A stretch of DNA of 64,000 bases from an uncultured bacterium (GTDB lineage Bacteria; Cyanobacteriota; Vampirovibrionia; Gastranaerophilales; Gastranaerophilaceae): the NCBI GenBank assembly GCA_902765215.1, contig CACWZA010000001.1, positions 62,001 through 126,000 of the forward strand, given 5' to 3'. Positions 28,891-36,504 of the stretch are shown piece by piece; position 1 is the stretch's first letter; every line of letters starts with the position of its first letter. The notes under the pieces were generated by a model. It saw nothing but the letters and a program-made list of their open reading frames with translations. It searched no databases and was not told where the DNA came from. Position numbers and translations under genes: made by a program.

Positions 28891-29074
28891 TTAAAACTCC
28901 TGTTATATAAAATTTATCAGACAAAACAGTCGTACAAAAATTCTATCAAATTTTTGGGGTATTTTCAATAATATTTAATTTGCTACCCCAGTCCCTCATA
29001 AAACTCAACAATCTTTTCATCTACACTCTTGTTTCGCTTCGTTCGTGCCTTTGCTCGGCTTGCTCGAACTCTTT
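28891..29074. other. Intergenic, nothing coding seen
   Basis: AT-rich sequence between the WYL gene and the first long direct repeat. It holds no gene; the stretch 29020-29074 has CG-containing short inverted fragments (GCTTCGTTCG, GCTCGGCTTGCTCG) that look like degraded sequence. Confidence 0.4.
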
Positions 29075-29307
29075 TCGCTCTCGCCAATCAACATCAGCCA
29101 TAAAAAAAGAGGGGATAAACCCCTCTTTTTTAATGGCGGGAACGACGAGGCTCACTGTGTCTGTTTGCGAACAGCAAAAGGTGACTAACGACCTGTGAGC
29201 AGAGGCATTAAGGCAAAACCACGCTTTTGCCGATGCCGTTTAACGCGAACAGGGCAAGACAAATGTCACATTTTGCGTTAAGTCATAATATAATTTTTGA
29301 GTATCTG
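29075..29307. repeat. Long direct repeat A, left flank of the transposon
   Basis: This 233-base segment is repeated at 39102-39260. Identity is high over both ends; the only large difference is a 74-base block (about 29197-29270) missing from copy B. It includes a terminator hairpin (29104-29132) and a 3' fragment of the tRNA-Asp gene in the orientation of the intact tRNA (TGGCGGGAACGACGAGGCTC). Its right edge falls exactly at the transposon left end. Confidence 0.85.
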
Positions 29308-29370
29308 TGTAAATAGACAGATGGTATGGTTTCGTTAGACAGATAGTTTGCACTTTTTGGTAAAGTTAAA
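29308..29370 (+). repeat. Transposon left end with transposase-site repeats
   Basis: Starts TGTAAATAGACAGATGG, contains a second AGACAGATAGTTTGCA block (29339-29354) and ends in TTTTTGGTAAAGTTAA. The TTTGGTAAAGTTAA part recurs inverted at 32630-32645, and the AGACAG block recurs near 33033. Confidence 0.6.
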
Positions 29371-29395
29371 TTCAAAATTCAACAAGAAATTCAAA

Positions 29396-29689
29396 TTAAA
29401 AATTATTTCTTTTTTGCCAATCTTCTATCATTTTATTCATCTTAATTCGCTCTTCTCTTTGTTCAGGAGTTTCATCTTTATATTTTATATATTCACTGAT
29501 TAGTAATATAAGATATAGAGTTATTAAAATAACAATAATAGATACACAAATAAATATTTTATGTTCCCACATAAAAACTAATAAAATTGCTAATATTAAG
29601 TAACAAAAAGCATTTGTAAGACACCCACCCAATTTAGCGGCAGATCCAGATAATAAAAATAAACAAATTATAATTAATGCTATATCCAT
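29396..29689 (-). CDS. Small membrane protein in the transposon
   Basis: A 97-residue protein. Residues 1-70 are almost entirely hydrophobic, with three probable membrane helices (IALIIICLFLLSGSAA, NAFCYLILAILLVFMW, IFICVSIIVILITLYLILLI). A charged cytoplasmic tail follows (YKDETPEQREERIKMNKM). No known family. The ATG lies 3 bases after the stop of the 55-residue gene upstream, so it is the last of the transposase gene run. Function in transposition is unknown. Confidence 0.65.
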   Translation of the reverse strand: MDIALIIICLFLLSGSAAKLGGCLTNAFCYLILAILLVFMWEHKIFICVSIIVILITLYLILLISEYIKYKDETPEQREERIKMNKMIEDWQKRNNF

Positions 29690-29692
29690 AAT

Positions 29693-29860
29693 TTACCCTA
29701 TTATATTATAAAATATTTGTGTGTCAGATATGGACATATTATTTTCAAGATATAGAAGTGCTGTTGAAACGATATCTTCCTGTTCTTCTGTTAATGAAAC
29801 CAAATCATTAAGCGTACATTTTTTGAGCCGGCGGCATAATTTTAATACTTTGTCTCTCAT
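29693..29860 (-). CDS. Small 55-residue protein overlapping the AAA+ gene
   Basis: AAAGGA lies 7 bases upstream of ATG 29860, within the 3' end of the AAA+ ATPase gene but in another frame. The product begins MRDKVLKLCRRLKKCTLNDL and continues with VSLTEEQEDIVSTALLYLENN; it looks helical and could be a small DNA- or protein-binding factor. The stop (29693-29695) lies 3 bases before the next ATG. Overlap of 53 bases with the ATPase gene and the tight spacing argue for translational coupling and a real gene, though no family is recognised. Confidence 0.6.
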   Translation of the reverse strand: MRDKVLKLCRRLKKCTLNDLVSLTEEQEDIVSTALLYLENNMSISDTQIFYNIIG

Positions 29861-30542
29861 TGAATCGTCCTTTCAATATATCTTCTGTAATAACATTTAA
29901 TTGATTTGTCTTTGCTTGTTTTTCTAATTGTTCCAATGTCTGAACAATTTTTCGGAACTGATTTGTGCGTGTGGCAAGATATATTATTGCATCATCACTA
30001 AATTCAAGATCGGTTATTTGATTAAGAATATCTCTTAAATCCTCTTCGTTATAATGTTCAAACCTTAATTTTTTAAATAATCTATCTTCAAAATGCTTTA
30101 ATCTTGAGATTTTTTTATCGACAAAACCCATTCCTGATAATACAATCGGGGAGCCTGTATTATCCTGAATATCTCGTAAAATTTCAATTGCATTTTTACT
30201 TCCGATTAAATAATCAACCTCATCAACAATAATTATTTTAGGATCAAGCCTTAATTTTTTAAGTATTTCATTGTAATTATCTTGCATTGCGTGAAACGGT
30301 TTTATTTCCAATTCTTCCATTATATTTTTTAGTAAGCCATTTTGTGTTATATCATTGTTGGCTCTAATATAAATGGCATCGTTCTTTGTTGCCCACCATA
30401 ACAGCGTTTTTGTTTTACCAAGTCCATGGTCTCCAAATACAAGTGCGAGTTTCGGAATGTTTGGCGGAAGTTTCTTTAAATCTTCCATCAGCCCAACAAA
30501 CCGTTTAACATTTTTTGTTTTTACAAATACATTTGTTTTCAT
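29808..30542 (-). CDS. MuB/TniB-like AAA+ ATPase
   Basis: A 244-residue ATPase of the kind that partners DDE transposases (MuB, TniB, TnsC relatives) and selects target DNA. Walker A is GDHGLGKTKTLL (about residues 37-48), Walker B is PKIIIVDEVDYLIG (about 110-124), and sensor 1 is SPIVLSGMGF. The C-terminal part (DILNQITDLEFSDDAIIYLA) is the small helical lid. It starts 4 bases after the transposase stop (30546), the standard order tnpA-tnpB. Expected in the cytoplasm on DNA. Confidence 0.9.
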   Translation of the reverse strand: MKTNVFVKTKNVKRFVGLMEDLKKLPPNIPKLALVFGDHGLGKTKTLLWWATKNDAIYIRANNDITQNGLLKNIMEELEIKPFHAMQDNYNEILKKLRLDPKIIIVDEVDYLIGSKNAIEILRDIQDNTGSPIVLSGMGFVDKKISRLKHFEDRLFKKLRFEHYNEEDLRDILNQITDLEFSDDAIIYLATRTNQFRKIVQTLEQLEKQAKTNQLNVITEDILKGRFNERQSIKIMPPAQKMYA

Positions 30543-30545
30543 CTG

Positions 30546-32540
30546 CTAACCTCCATATAAGTTATAATATTCATCACTTCTAATATAATCTGTGAGCCAT
30601 TTCCTATCTTCAGGATTGGTGCATCCGTTATTCATTAACCACTCGTATTTTTCAAAATCCGAATCAAACATTGGTTTATTCATTTGTTTTTCACGAGGGG
30701 TTAATTTATGTTCACGAACCGTTTTTTCGGGTTCAATTTGTTCAATTTCTAAAACGGGTTCCGGCTCAACTTCTAATACATGAAGTTCCTCTTTAGGAAA
30801 TGTCTTTTTAATTTGTTTTACTAATTTGTTCTTAAGTTTTTGTTGCTTTTCATATTGATATTTGTATTCTTCCATATCTTTAACAGTTCCAAGAACACGA
30901 GCCATTGGGTGAACTTTTTGAACTCTATGAGCAACACATAAAAACTCGCCTTTTGTGGAATAGACATTTACTTTTGATAAATCAAACAGACTGTATCTAA
31001 TATTTACTTTGTCCCGGATTCCGAGAATTGCCTCGCTTCTGTAATGCATATTTAAGAATGTAATTCCATGTTTATTAATAGTTCTGCCTTCTGTTTTCAT
31101 CATCAGATCATCGAGTCTTTGAACATCAATGTTTTGTTTTTGAACGCTATTTAAACACTCTTTGATTGTTTTAGTTCTATCGTTCGGACAGGGTTGATTA
31201 TTATGAAATTCAATCCAACTATTAATATATTTACTTGCTTCCGAAACTGTCGGGATATGATTATCCGTTAATTTTTTATGCCATTCAGCGTGGAGTTTTT
31301 CACCTCTTTTTAACCACGCCGGCTTATCTTCAATTGAAGTTCCAATGTAACTTGGCATTCCTTTTTCAAGTTCTTCCTGTAATTCCCTGAAAAATCTTTC
31401 TATTACTTTGGCTCTTGCATTGTAAGGTTTCGCAAAAACTGAATGTATATTTAAATTCGCATAAACTCCGTTAAATAGATCTTCTTCAAAGTCTACATTT
31501 TGGAAGAATCGAGATTTGAATGCTTTTCCGTTATCTTGATATACAACTTTAGGAATCAAGCCTAAATTTATAATTGCATTCCTTAATGCAGAAGCTATAC
31601 ATTGAGTGCTTTCAGTCATCATAATTTCATATCCAACAAGTGCGGTTGATTTCCAATCCAAAAAACCGACAAGAGTTGCTCTTGTCGGTCTGCCGGTGAA
31701 TGGATTTATTACTTGGAAATTTAGAACGTGTCCATCTGCTACAATTACATCCCCAACCTCAATTTTAGAAATATCTCTTTCAATATATGGTTCAACTTTA
31801 TCGTGATATGCTTTCATTCCCTCTCTTCTTAAAATCCATTCTGCATAGTTATTTTTTCTAAAATTCTCGGCATATCTTTTAAATGATAAATCGCAGGGGA
31901 GATGTTCATAACCTCGTTTTTTTAATATCTCTTTTGTTAATTTAATTGCTTTTCCATAATTATATTTGCTTGGGTGAAGTAATAAAGTTAATAATATTTG
32001 TTTCATTTCATCATTTAGAATCGAATTGTATTCTCCCTGTTTAGAGTATTTATAATTAGGTTGCAAACATTCCGCACTCTCGTGTTTTTCATATTTTCTT
32101 ACCCAACGATGGAGAGTTCCAAGAGATATAGAACCGATAAATTTGTATGCTTTAGGAAGATACAATCCTGAATTATATAAATCTAAAAATTCCGAATCAG
32201 CTTGTTTTTTAGTCTCAAAATTATTTCTGTATTTAATTAAAGCCAAGACAATATTTGTTCTAAAATTAGCAGTCATTTTTGCTTGATCTGAAACAAACTG
32301 TTGTGGCTTATAATTTAAAGGAACAATAGCTGTTGATTTCTTTTCATTTTTTCTTAATTTATCCTGTAATTCAGGTTCTAAACTCGAAAATAATATTTCA
32401 TAAGAAGTTCCGCCATTGACCTGAACCTCTCTTGAAATATATTTACTTTCATTTTTATTAAGTTCTAAACGAAGTGAACGGGTGCTTTTTAATCCCTTTG
32501 CTTCTGCTACATCTTTTATATTTATATATATATTATTCAT
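30546..32540 (-). CDS. Mu-type DDE transposase
   Basis: A 664-residue transposase related to MuA and TnsB. The N-terminal part (DVAEAKGLKSTRSLRLELNK) is the Mu DNA-binding winged-helix type; a second helix-turn-helix region includes LGTLHRWVRKYEKH near residue 140. The catalytic rve domain gives D in GDVIVADGHVLNFQ (about 264), D in KVVYQDNGKAFKSRFF (about 334) and E in RAKVIERFFRELQEEL (about 380). A C-terminal beta-barrel segment (NMHYRSEAILGIRDKVNIRY) follows, and a charged tail that in Mu contacts the ATPase. It lies just upstream of the MuB-like gene. Confidence 0.92.
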   Translation of the reverse strand: MNNIYINIKDVAEAKGLKSTRSLRLELNKNESKYISREVQVNGGTSYEILFSSLEPELQDKLRKNEKKSTAIVPLNYKPQQFVSDQAKMTANFRTNIVLALIKYRNNFETKKQADSEFLDLYNSGLYLPKAYKFIGSISLGTLHRWVRKYEKHESAECLQPNYKYSKQGEYNSILNDEMKQILLTLLLHPSKYNYGKAIKLTKEILKKRGYEHLPCDLSFKRYAENFRKNNYAEWILRREGMKAYHDKVEPYIERDISKIEVGDVIVADGHVLNFQVINPFTGRPTRATLVGFLDWKSTALVGYEIMMTESTQCIASALRNAIINLGLIPKVVYQDNGKAFKSRFFQNVDFEEDLFNGVYANLNIHSVFAKPYNARAKVIERFFRELQEELEKGMPSYIGTSIEDKPAWLKRGEKLHAEWHKKLTDNHIPTVSEASKYINSWIEFHNNQPCPNDRTKTIKECLNSVQKQNIDVQRLDDLMMKTEGRTINKHGITFLNMHYRSEAILGIRDKVNIRYSLFDLSKVNVYSTKGEFLCVAHRVQKVHPMARVLGTVKDMEEYKYQYEKQQKLKNKLVKQIKKTFPKEELHVLEVEPEPVLEIEQIEPEKTVREHKLTPREKQMNKPMFDSDFEKYEWLMNNGCTNPEDRKWLTDYIRSDEYYNLYGG

Positions 32541-32582
32541 GGCACAACAACATTACCTCTGAAGATAAAAATTTGGAACACG

Positions 32583-32816
32583 ACTTCCGACCATTGTGTT
32601 GTTATGTATCATAAATTTTGAATAAAAATTAACTTTACCAAAAAAACCATACCTTACCAAAAAAAGCGTTCTATACCAAAAAAACCGCTTTAAAAAATTT
32701 CTTACTATTATTGGAAAGTAAGCGACCGGTGAGAGTAAATAATGAGTAAATATGAGTAAATCGGTTTTTTTGGTAAAGTTGCACTTCCGACCGCCAAAAC
32801 CCCTATAAATAGCGGA
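32583..32816 (+). repeat. Internal direct repeat, left copy, with inverted transposase sites
   Basis: Shares two blocks in the same order with 38852-39044: ACTTCCGACCATT (32583-32595) and, about 150-200 bases on, GAGAGTAAATAATGAGTAAA (32731-32750) followed by ACTTCCGACC and ACCCCTA...AGCGG. Between them (32630-32688) lie three TACCAAAAAAA motifs, inverted relative to the left end. The two copies bracket the cargo genes 33178-38845. The remaining gap 32817-33125 has palindromes (TGTGTACATACACA near 32872; GTTCGC...GCGAAC) and further AGACAG motifs but no gene. Confidence 0.65.
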
Positions 32817-33125
32817 CTTTATAAAATAAAACCATCAAATTTTATGAACCGCACTAACTCGATAAATACAATCTGTGTACATACACATGCAGGTTGATAC
32901 ATATAGACAGTTAGTATGACTCTTTTATATGGTGAGTACGGTAAACGAACCCGATAAATTACATTATCCAATTATAGTAATTGTTTTATCTGTTCGCGGT
33001 TTTGATTCTCTGCGAACCCGAAATTATTAAAACAGACAGTTTGCAATTTTTGGGATAGTTACACTTCATAGTTTGGAATATTAACAACTGTAAACTATTC
33101 AGTAATAACCTATTGAAAAATGCCT

Positions 33126-33164
33126 GTTTATAGTTTATACTTATAAAAAATGCAAACTATAAAC
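33126..33164 (+). promoter_or_regulatory. Palindromic operator overlapping the fic promoter
   Basis: GTTTATAGTTT (33126-33136) and AAACTATAAAC (33154-33164) are perfect 11-base inverted arms; TATACT and ATAAAA between them look like the -10 region. The start of the Fic gene is 14 bases after the right arm. A repressor binding here would shut the promoter; the HTH domain of the Fic protein itself or the next gene product is the likely candidate. Confidence 0.5.
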
Positions 33165-33177
33165 TATGGAGTAATAA

Positions 33178-34104
33178 ATGGAACATTCTATATATTCATT
33201 GCTATCAAAAATATCAAGTAAAAAAAAGAAATTTAACAAGCTTTTTAGCGACAATAAAAGCAAAGAACAATTGTATAAATGGCTTAAATCAGAACTTGCG
33301 TACACTTCAAATAATATCGAAGGCAACACATTAACAAGAAAAGAAACCCGACTTGTTATTGAAGAAGATATAACATCGTCCTCTAAGCCCTTTGTGCATT
33401 ATCAGGAAGCCGTAAACCACGCCAAAGCATTTGATTATATAATCGATATTTTGAAATCAAAAACAACAATAACTGAAAACGTTGTACTTGATATTCATAA
33501 AAAATTATTATCGGGAATTGATGATTATAATGCAGGTTTTTATAGGAATTGCCCGGTTAGAATTTCAGGAAGTCGTGTAATTTTACCTAACCCGATGAAA
33601 GTTCCTGATTTAATGAAAGTATTTTTTGAAAAATTCAATAGTACTAAAGGTGTTGAAGATATAATCAAAACCCATCTTGATTTTGTAAGCATTCACCCGT
33701 TTTCTGACGGGAATGGCAGATGTGCAAGGTTATTGATGAATCTTTTGCTTATGTGCAATGGCTTTTGTCCGATAATTATTCGCCCGAGAGATAGAAAGCG
33801 TTATATAAATTCGATTGAAAAAGCACAATTAACAGGAGATATTGATGATTATATGAAATTTATGGTTACAAGATTATCTCAATCTTTTGATACCATATTT
33901 GATATTTACGAGCCTAAAAAAGAAGTTGAAAACGCAAAACTTATGACTATTGCCAAGTTTGCTAAAGCCGTAGAGTTACCTGTATCGACTATCAGATATT
34001 GGGTAAAAGTCGGAAAATTAAAACCGACAATGTATACAGAATCCGGCTATATGATGTTCTCTCACGAGCAAATTAAGAAAGTAGAACGCATGAAGCAAAA
34101 ATAG
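33178..34104 (+). CDS. Fic-family protein with C-terminal MerR-like HTH
   Basis: A 308-residue Fic protein, an enzyme class that transfers AMP or another phosphate-containing group to a protein hydroxyl. The Fic motif HPFSDGNGRCARLL is near residues 171-184 with the catalytic His. An N-terminal helix (SNNIEGNTLT, about 42-51) matches the inhibitory SxxxEGN motif, so activity is probably self-restrained. Residues about 260-308 (KFAKAVELPVSTIRYWVKVG, then KLKPTMYTESGYMMF) form a MerR-type helix-turn-helix, suggesting DNA binding and autoregulation through the palindrome upstream. GGAG precedes the ATG. It is the first cargo gene; the HTH gene starts 8 bases after it. Confidence 0.9.
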   Translation: MEHSIYSLLSKISSKKKKFNKLFSDNKSKEQLYKWLKSELAYTSNNIEGNTLTRKETRLVIEEDITSSSKPFVHYQEAVNHAKAFDYIIDILKSKTTITENVVLDIHKKLLSGIDDYNAGFYRNCPVRISGSRVILPNPMKVPDLMKVFFEKFNSTKGVEDIIKTHLDFVSIHPFSDGNGRCARLLMNLLLMCNGFCPIIIRPRDRKRYINSIEKAQLTGDIDDYMKFMVTRLSQSFDTIFDIYEPKKEVENAKLMTIAKFAKAVELPVSTIRYWVKVGKLKPTMYTESGYMMFSHEQIKKVERMKQK

Positions 34105-34112
34105 GTGCAATA

Positions 34113-34316
34113 ATGGCTTATCATAAAATTGATTGGGAAATGATTTCATATAGATTTAAAAGAGTAAAGGATTGTGCTGAAGAATGGGGTATTTCCAAAA
34201 GACGAGTGCAAATATACTGTGAGGAAGATAGAATTGAAGGTGCTTTTAAATACGGACAATATTGGTTAATCCCCAAAGATGCACAAAAACCACCCGAAAA
34301 GGAAAGAAAAAGATGA
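34113..34316 (+). CDS. Small helix-turn-helix protein
   Basis: A 67-residue protein beginning MAYHKIDWEMISYRFKRVKD with a helix-turn-helix (DCAEEWGISKRRVQIYCEED) followed by GAFKYGQYWLIPKDA, the wing of excisionase/MerR-type domains. It starts 8 bases after the Fic stop, so the two are one operon. Plausible jobs are regulator or antitoxin partner of the Fic protein, or an excisionase-like transposon factor. The sequence alone does not decide. Confidence 0.75.
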   Translation: MAYHKIDWEMISYRFKRVKDCAEEWGISKRRVQIYCEEDRIEGAFKYGQYWLIPKDAQKPPEKERKR

Positions 34317-34437
34317 TTTTTGTTTATGGTACAATAAGTTTATAAGTAAATGCTTTTTATCATACCGTATTTACTTATCTATTGGAGTTACCTATTTTAT
34401 TATTTTGATATTAATCAAATTTTAAGGATGGTTACTA

Positions 34438-34512
34438 TGATAGAAAAAACAATAAATGTTATCTCATTGGCAGGGGACAGTGCTTGCGGGGGATTCCAAA
34501 ATATGAGATAGT
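34438..34512 (+). CDS. Possible 24-residue peptide before a tRNA-like fold
   Basis: AAGGA lies 8 bases before ATG 34438, opening MIEKTINVISLAGDSACGGF then QNMR and a TAG at 34510-34512. The frame overlaps an RNA that can fold into several helices: TATCTCAT with ATGAGATA, GTGCTT with AAGCAC, and GGGGAC with GTCTCC. These continue into the T-arm-like element downstream. It lies between the HTH gene and the 3' end of the RT gene on the opposite strand. The ribosome binding site is good; conservation is unknown. Confidence 0.3.
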
Positions 34513-34573
34513 AAAAACGGTATTTTATAAGGTGAAGCACATTAAAAGTAGGGTTCGATTCCCTAGTCTCCCG
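34471..34573 (+). other. tRNA-like segment with canonical T-arm
   Basis: TAGGG TTCGATT CCCTA (about 34544-34560) is a perfect T-arm with the invariant TTCRA loop; the following GTCTCC can pair with GGGGAC at 34471-34476 as an acceptor-like stem, and CGTTTTTT follows as a terminator-like run. There is no D-arm or normal anticodon arm; a longer GTGCTT...AAGCAC helix takes their place. It is not a normal tRNA. It may be a tRNA-like control element or a decayed tRNA/tmRNA fragment carried by the transposon. Its end overlaps the last codons of the RT gene on the other strand. Confidence 0.35.
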
Positions 34574-36314
34574 TTTTTTCAAGTTTTATTGATTTAGTCC
34601 TTCCGTCTTGTCTTATATAGTATTTGTTTTCATCGTAATATACTATCCCATTATGCGGCTCAACTTCAATTCTACAGATAGTCTTATTATTTATCTTATG
34701 TAATTTACAGATCGTATTTATTGTTCCATCAAATTTAAATTTACTATTTATTAAATTTGTTATTTTGGTTCTAAATATATCTTCGTCTTTTTTGGTTTTT
34801 AATTTTACAAACTTGTCTATACCTGTATAATTTCCAGTTTTATCGTTTATACCAAATATCAATTGTCCGCCTGCTTCTGAATTCAAAAAAGCATTAACTT
34901 CTTGTAGTAATTTTTTATCATCATAATTTTCTTTAAACTCAGCATTAATATTTTCTTCAAGCTCGTTTATCATATTTATTAATCTGTTATTTTCATTATT
35001 TTTAACTATTAAAGGCTTATAATTTTTTGCTGAATTTGTTATTTTACAATAGCTATTCCATAATTTTCTATAGATATTGTCTTCATCTCCACGTATAAAT
35101 TTAATATAACCTATTCTACCAAGTAAAACGCTTTTATAATGTGGTTTATGCGATTGATTTTTGTATAATTTTTCGTGCATGAATTGTTCCACGTCTATTA
35201 AAGATAATTCACAAGCTACTTGTTGATACAAATAACGTCTACTGCATTCCTCTGAATTTATTGTTTCATTGATTAAGTTCTCTTTTTTTTCTTCTGATAG
35301 TTTATTGTAATTTTTAAATTTTGTATTGCGAAAAAATATACTATAATTGCACTGTTTTAGTATTGCTTTAATTTTATCGTTTGTTGTATTTTCTGCAAAT
35401 AAAATTTTTGTATAATCATCTTTTAGTTTTTTCCAATTATGCAACATTGCGCGAGTATTTTTTATATAATTTCTTTTTATATTTAATTTTTCATTTGCAA
35501 TGATACCAGTTAATAATTGTCTTTGTTTATGTGTCATCATTTTAGTTTTAGCAGAATTTATTTTAAAGTCATTTTTTGAAATTATTTCTAATATTTCATC
35601 TGATAATTTGTTATTATTATATATTTCTTTAGGGAAATCATGGAGATTAGAAGAAATACAAATATCATCAGCATATCTGGTGTATATACATTTATATTTT
35701 TTTGCTAATTTCATTAGTTCGTTATCTAAACTACGACAAACTAAATTTGCAAGTAATGGTGAAGTAGGAGCCCCTTGAGGCAAAATACCGGCTTCATTTT
35801 TGTCATAAATAGAAGACTGATAAATGCAGATATGGGCTAAAAATGTAGCAATTTCTTTATTAAATTTATAAGGTTCACTTCTAAAAATACCATAAATACG
35901 TTTAAATGAAATAGAAGGGAAAAAATCTTCCAAGTCAAATTTTAATATATTTCGCTTTCCTACATGAGAATCTGCATTTGTTCTAATGCTTTTCATTTTT
36001 TCAAAACCATGAGAACAAATTTTAGGACTATGCTTTAAGCTGAGCGCATATAATAAATTCCTTTGTATTTGTTTTAGATATGGATTTGGCGAATATAATG
36101 TTCTTTCTTGTCCATTTGATTTAGGGATTTTTATTATTTCATATAAATCTGAATTATTTTTATAAAGTTTTATACAAAGAGCTTGCAAATTAAAACTTAA
36201 AAGATTTGCAATATCTTTTTTGGTTGCAATGGTGTTATCATGTAAATCATCTAATGCTTTTAATATAGATTCATCCGATTTGTTTATTTTATGTTTAAAT
36301 TTTTTTGTTTTCAT
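34563..36314 (-). CDS. Retron-type reverse transcriptase fused to an AlbA_2-like domain
   Basis: 583 residues from ATG 36314, which lies 13 bases after the a2 repeat of the msr-msd RNA. The RT domain has the retron marks: NADSH (the NAxxH motif, about residue 113), ILKFDLEDFFPS, LPQGAPTSPLLANLV, the catalytic YTRYADDICIS (about 213), and RQLLTGIIANEKLNIKR (the VTG-type region Y). Most retron RTs are 300-400 residues. Here residues about 450-575 add FLNSEAGGQLIFGINDKTG and later RIEVEPHNGIVYYDENKYYI, matching the AlbA_2 (Schlafen-type, formerly divergent AAA_4) domain. Such a domain could be the effector or nucleic-acid-binding module. A longer GTG start at 36356 would run through a2 and is less likely. 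Confidence 0.88.
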   Translation of the reverse strand: MKTKKFKHKINKSDESILKALDDLHDNTIATKKDIANLLSFNLQALCIKLYKNNSDLYEIIKIPKSNGQERTLYSPNPYLKQIQRNLLYALSLKHSPKICSHGFEKMKSIRTNADSHVGKRNILKFDLEDFFPSISFKRIYGIFRSEPYKFNKEIATFLAHICIYQSSIYDKNEAGILPQGAPTSPLLANLVCRSLDNELMKLAKKYKCIYTRYADDICISSNLHDFPKEIYNNNKLSDEILEIISKNDFKINSAKTKMMTHKQRQLLTGIIANEKLNIKRNYIKNTRAMLHNWKKLKDDYTKILFAENTTNDKIKAILKQCNYSIFFRNTKFKNYNKLSEEKKENLINETINSEECSRRYLYQQVACELSLIDVEQFMHEKLYKNQSHKPHYKSVLLGRIGYIKFIRGDEDNIYRKLWNSYCKITNSAKNYKPLIVKNNENNRLINMINELEENINAEFKENYDDKKLLQEVNAFLNSEAGGQLIFGINDKTGNYTGIDKFVKLKTKKDEDIFRTKITNLINSKFKFDGTINTICKLHKINNKTICRIEVEPHNGIVYYDENKYYIRQDGRTKSIKLEKTGD

Positions 36315-36327
36315 ATTTTCTTTAAAA

Positions 36328-36467
36328 AAGATACAGACTAATTCACTTATAAGCACAAGTACTGCGGTATATTATTGTACCGAGTTGTGATAGAGCTTTA
36401 GCTAATCTAGCTAAATACAGTTCTCGTCGCGAAACGTCAACGAAGTATCAATTGAAGTCTGTATCTT
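36328..36467 (-). ncRNA. Retron msr-msd RNA (predicted)
   Basis: Minus strand, about 140 bases. Arms a1 (AAGATACAGACT, 36456-36467) and a2 (AGTCTGTATCTT, 36328-36339) are a perfect 12-base inverted repeat. Between them, in order, lie three parts. First is a msr-like hairpin TCGTTG/CGACGA. Second is an 8-bp stem TTTAGCTA GAT TAGCTAAA. Third is a msd-like stem CACAA..CGGTA/TACCG..TTGTG. A TATAAT box (36475-36480) lies 7 bases before a1, so transcription would begin at a1. The RNA sits between the helicase stop (36505) and the RT start (36314), the standard retron place. The usual AGC branching context after a1 is not obvious, so the priming G is uncertain. Confidence 0.78.
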
Positions 36468-36504
36468 CATTACCATTATAATACAAAATATAAAATAAAG
36501 AAAC

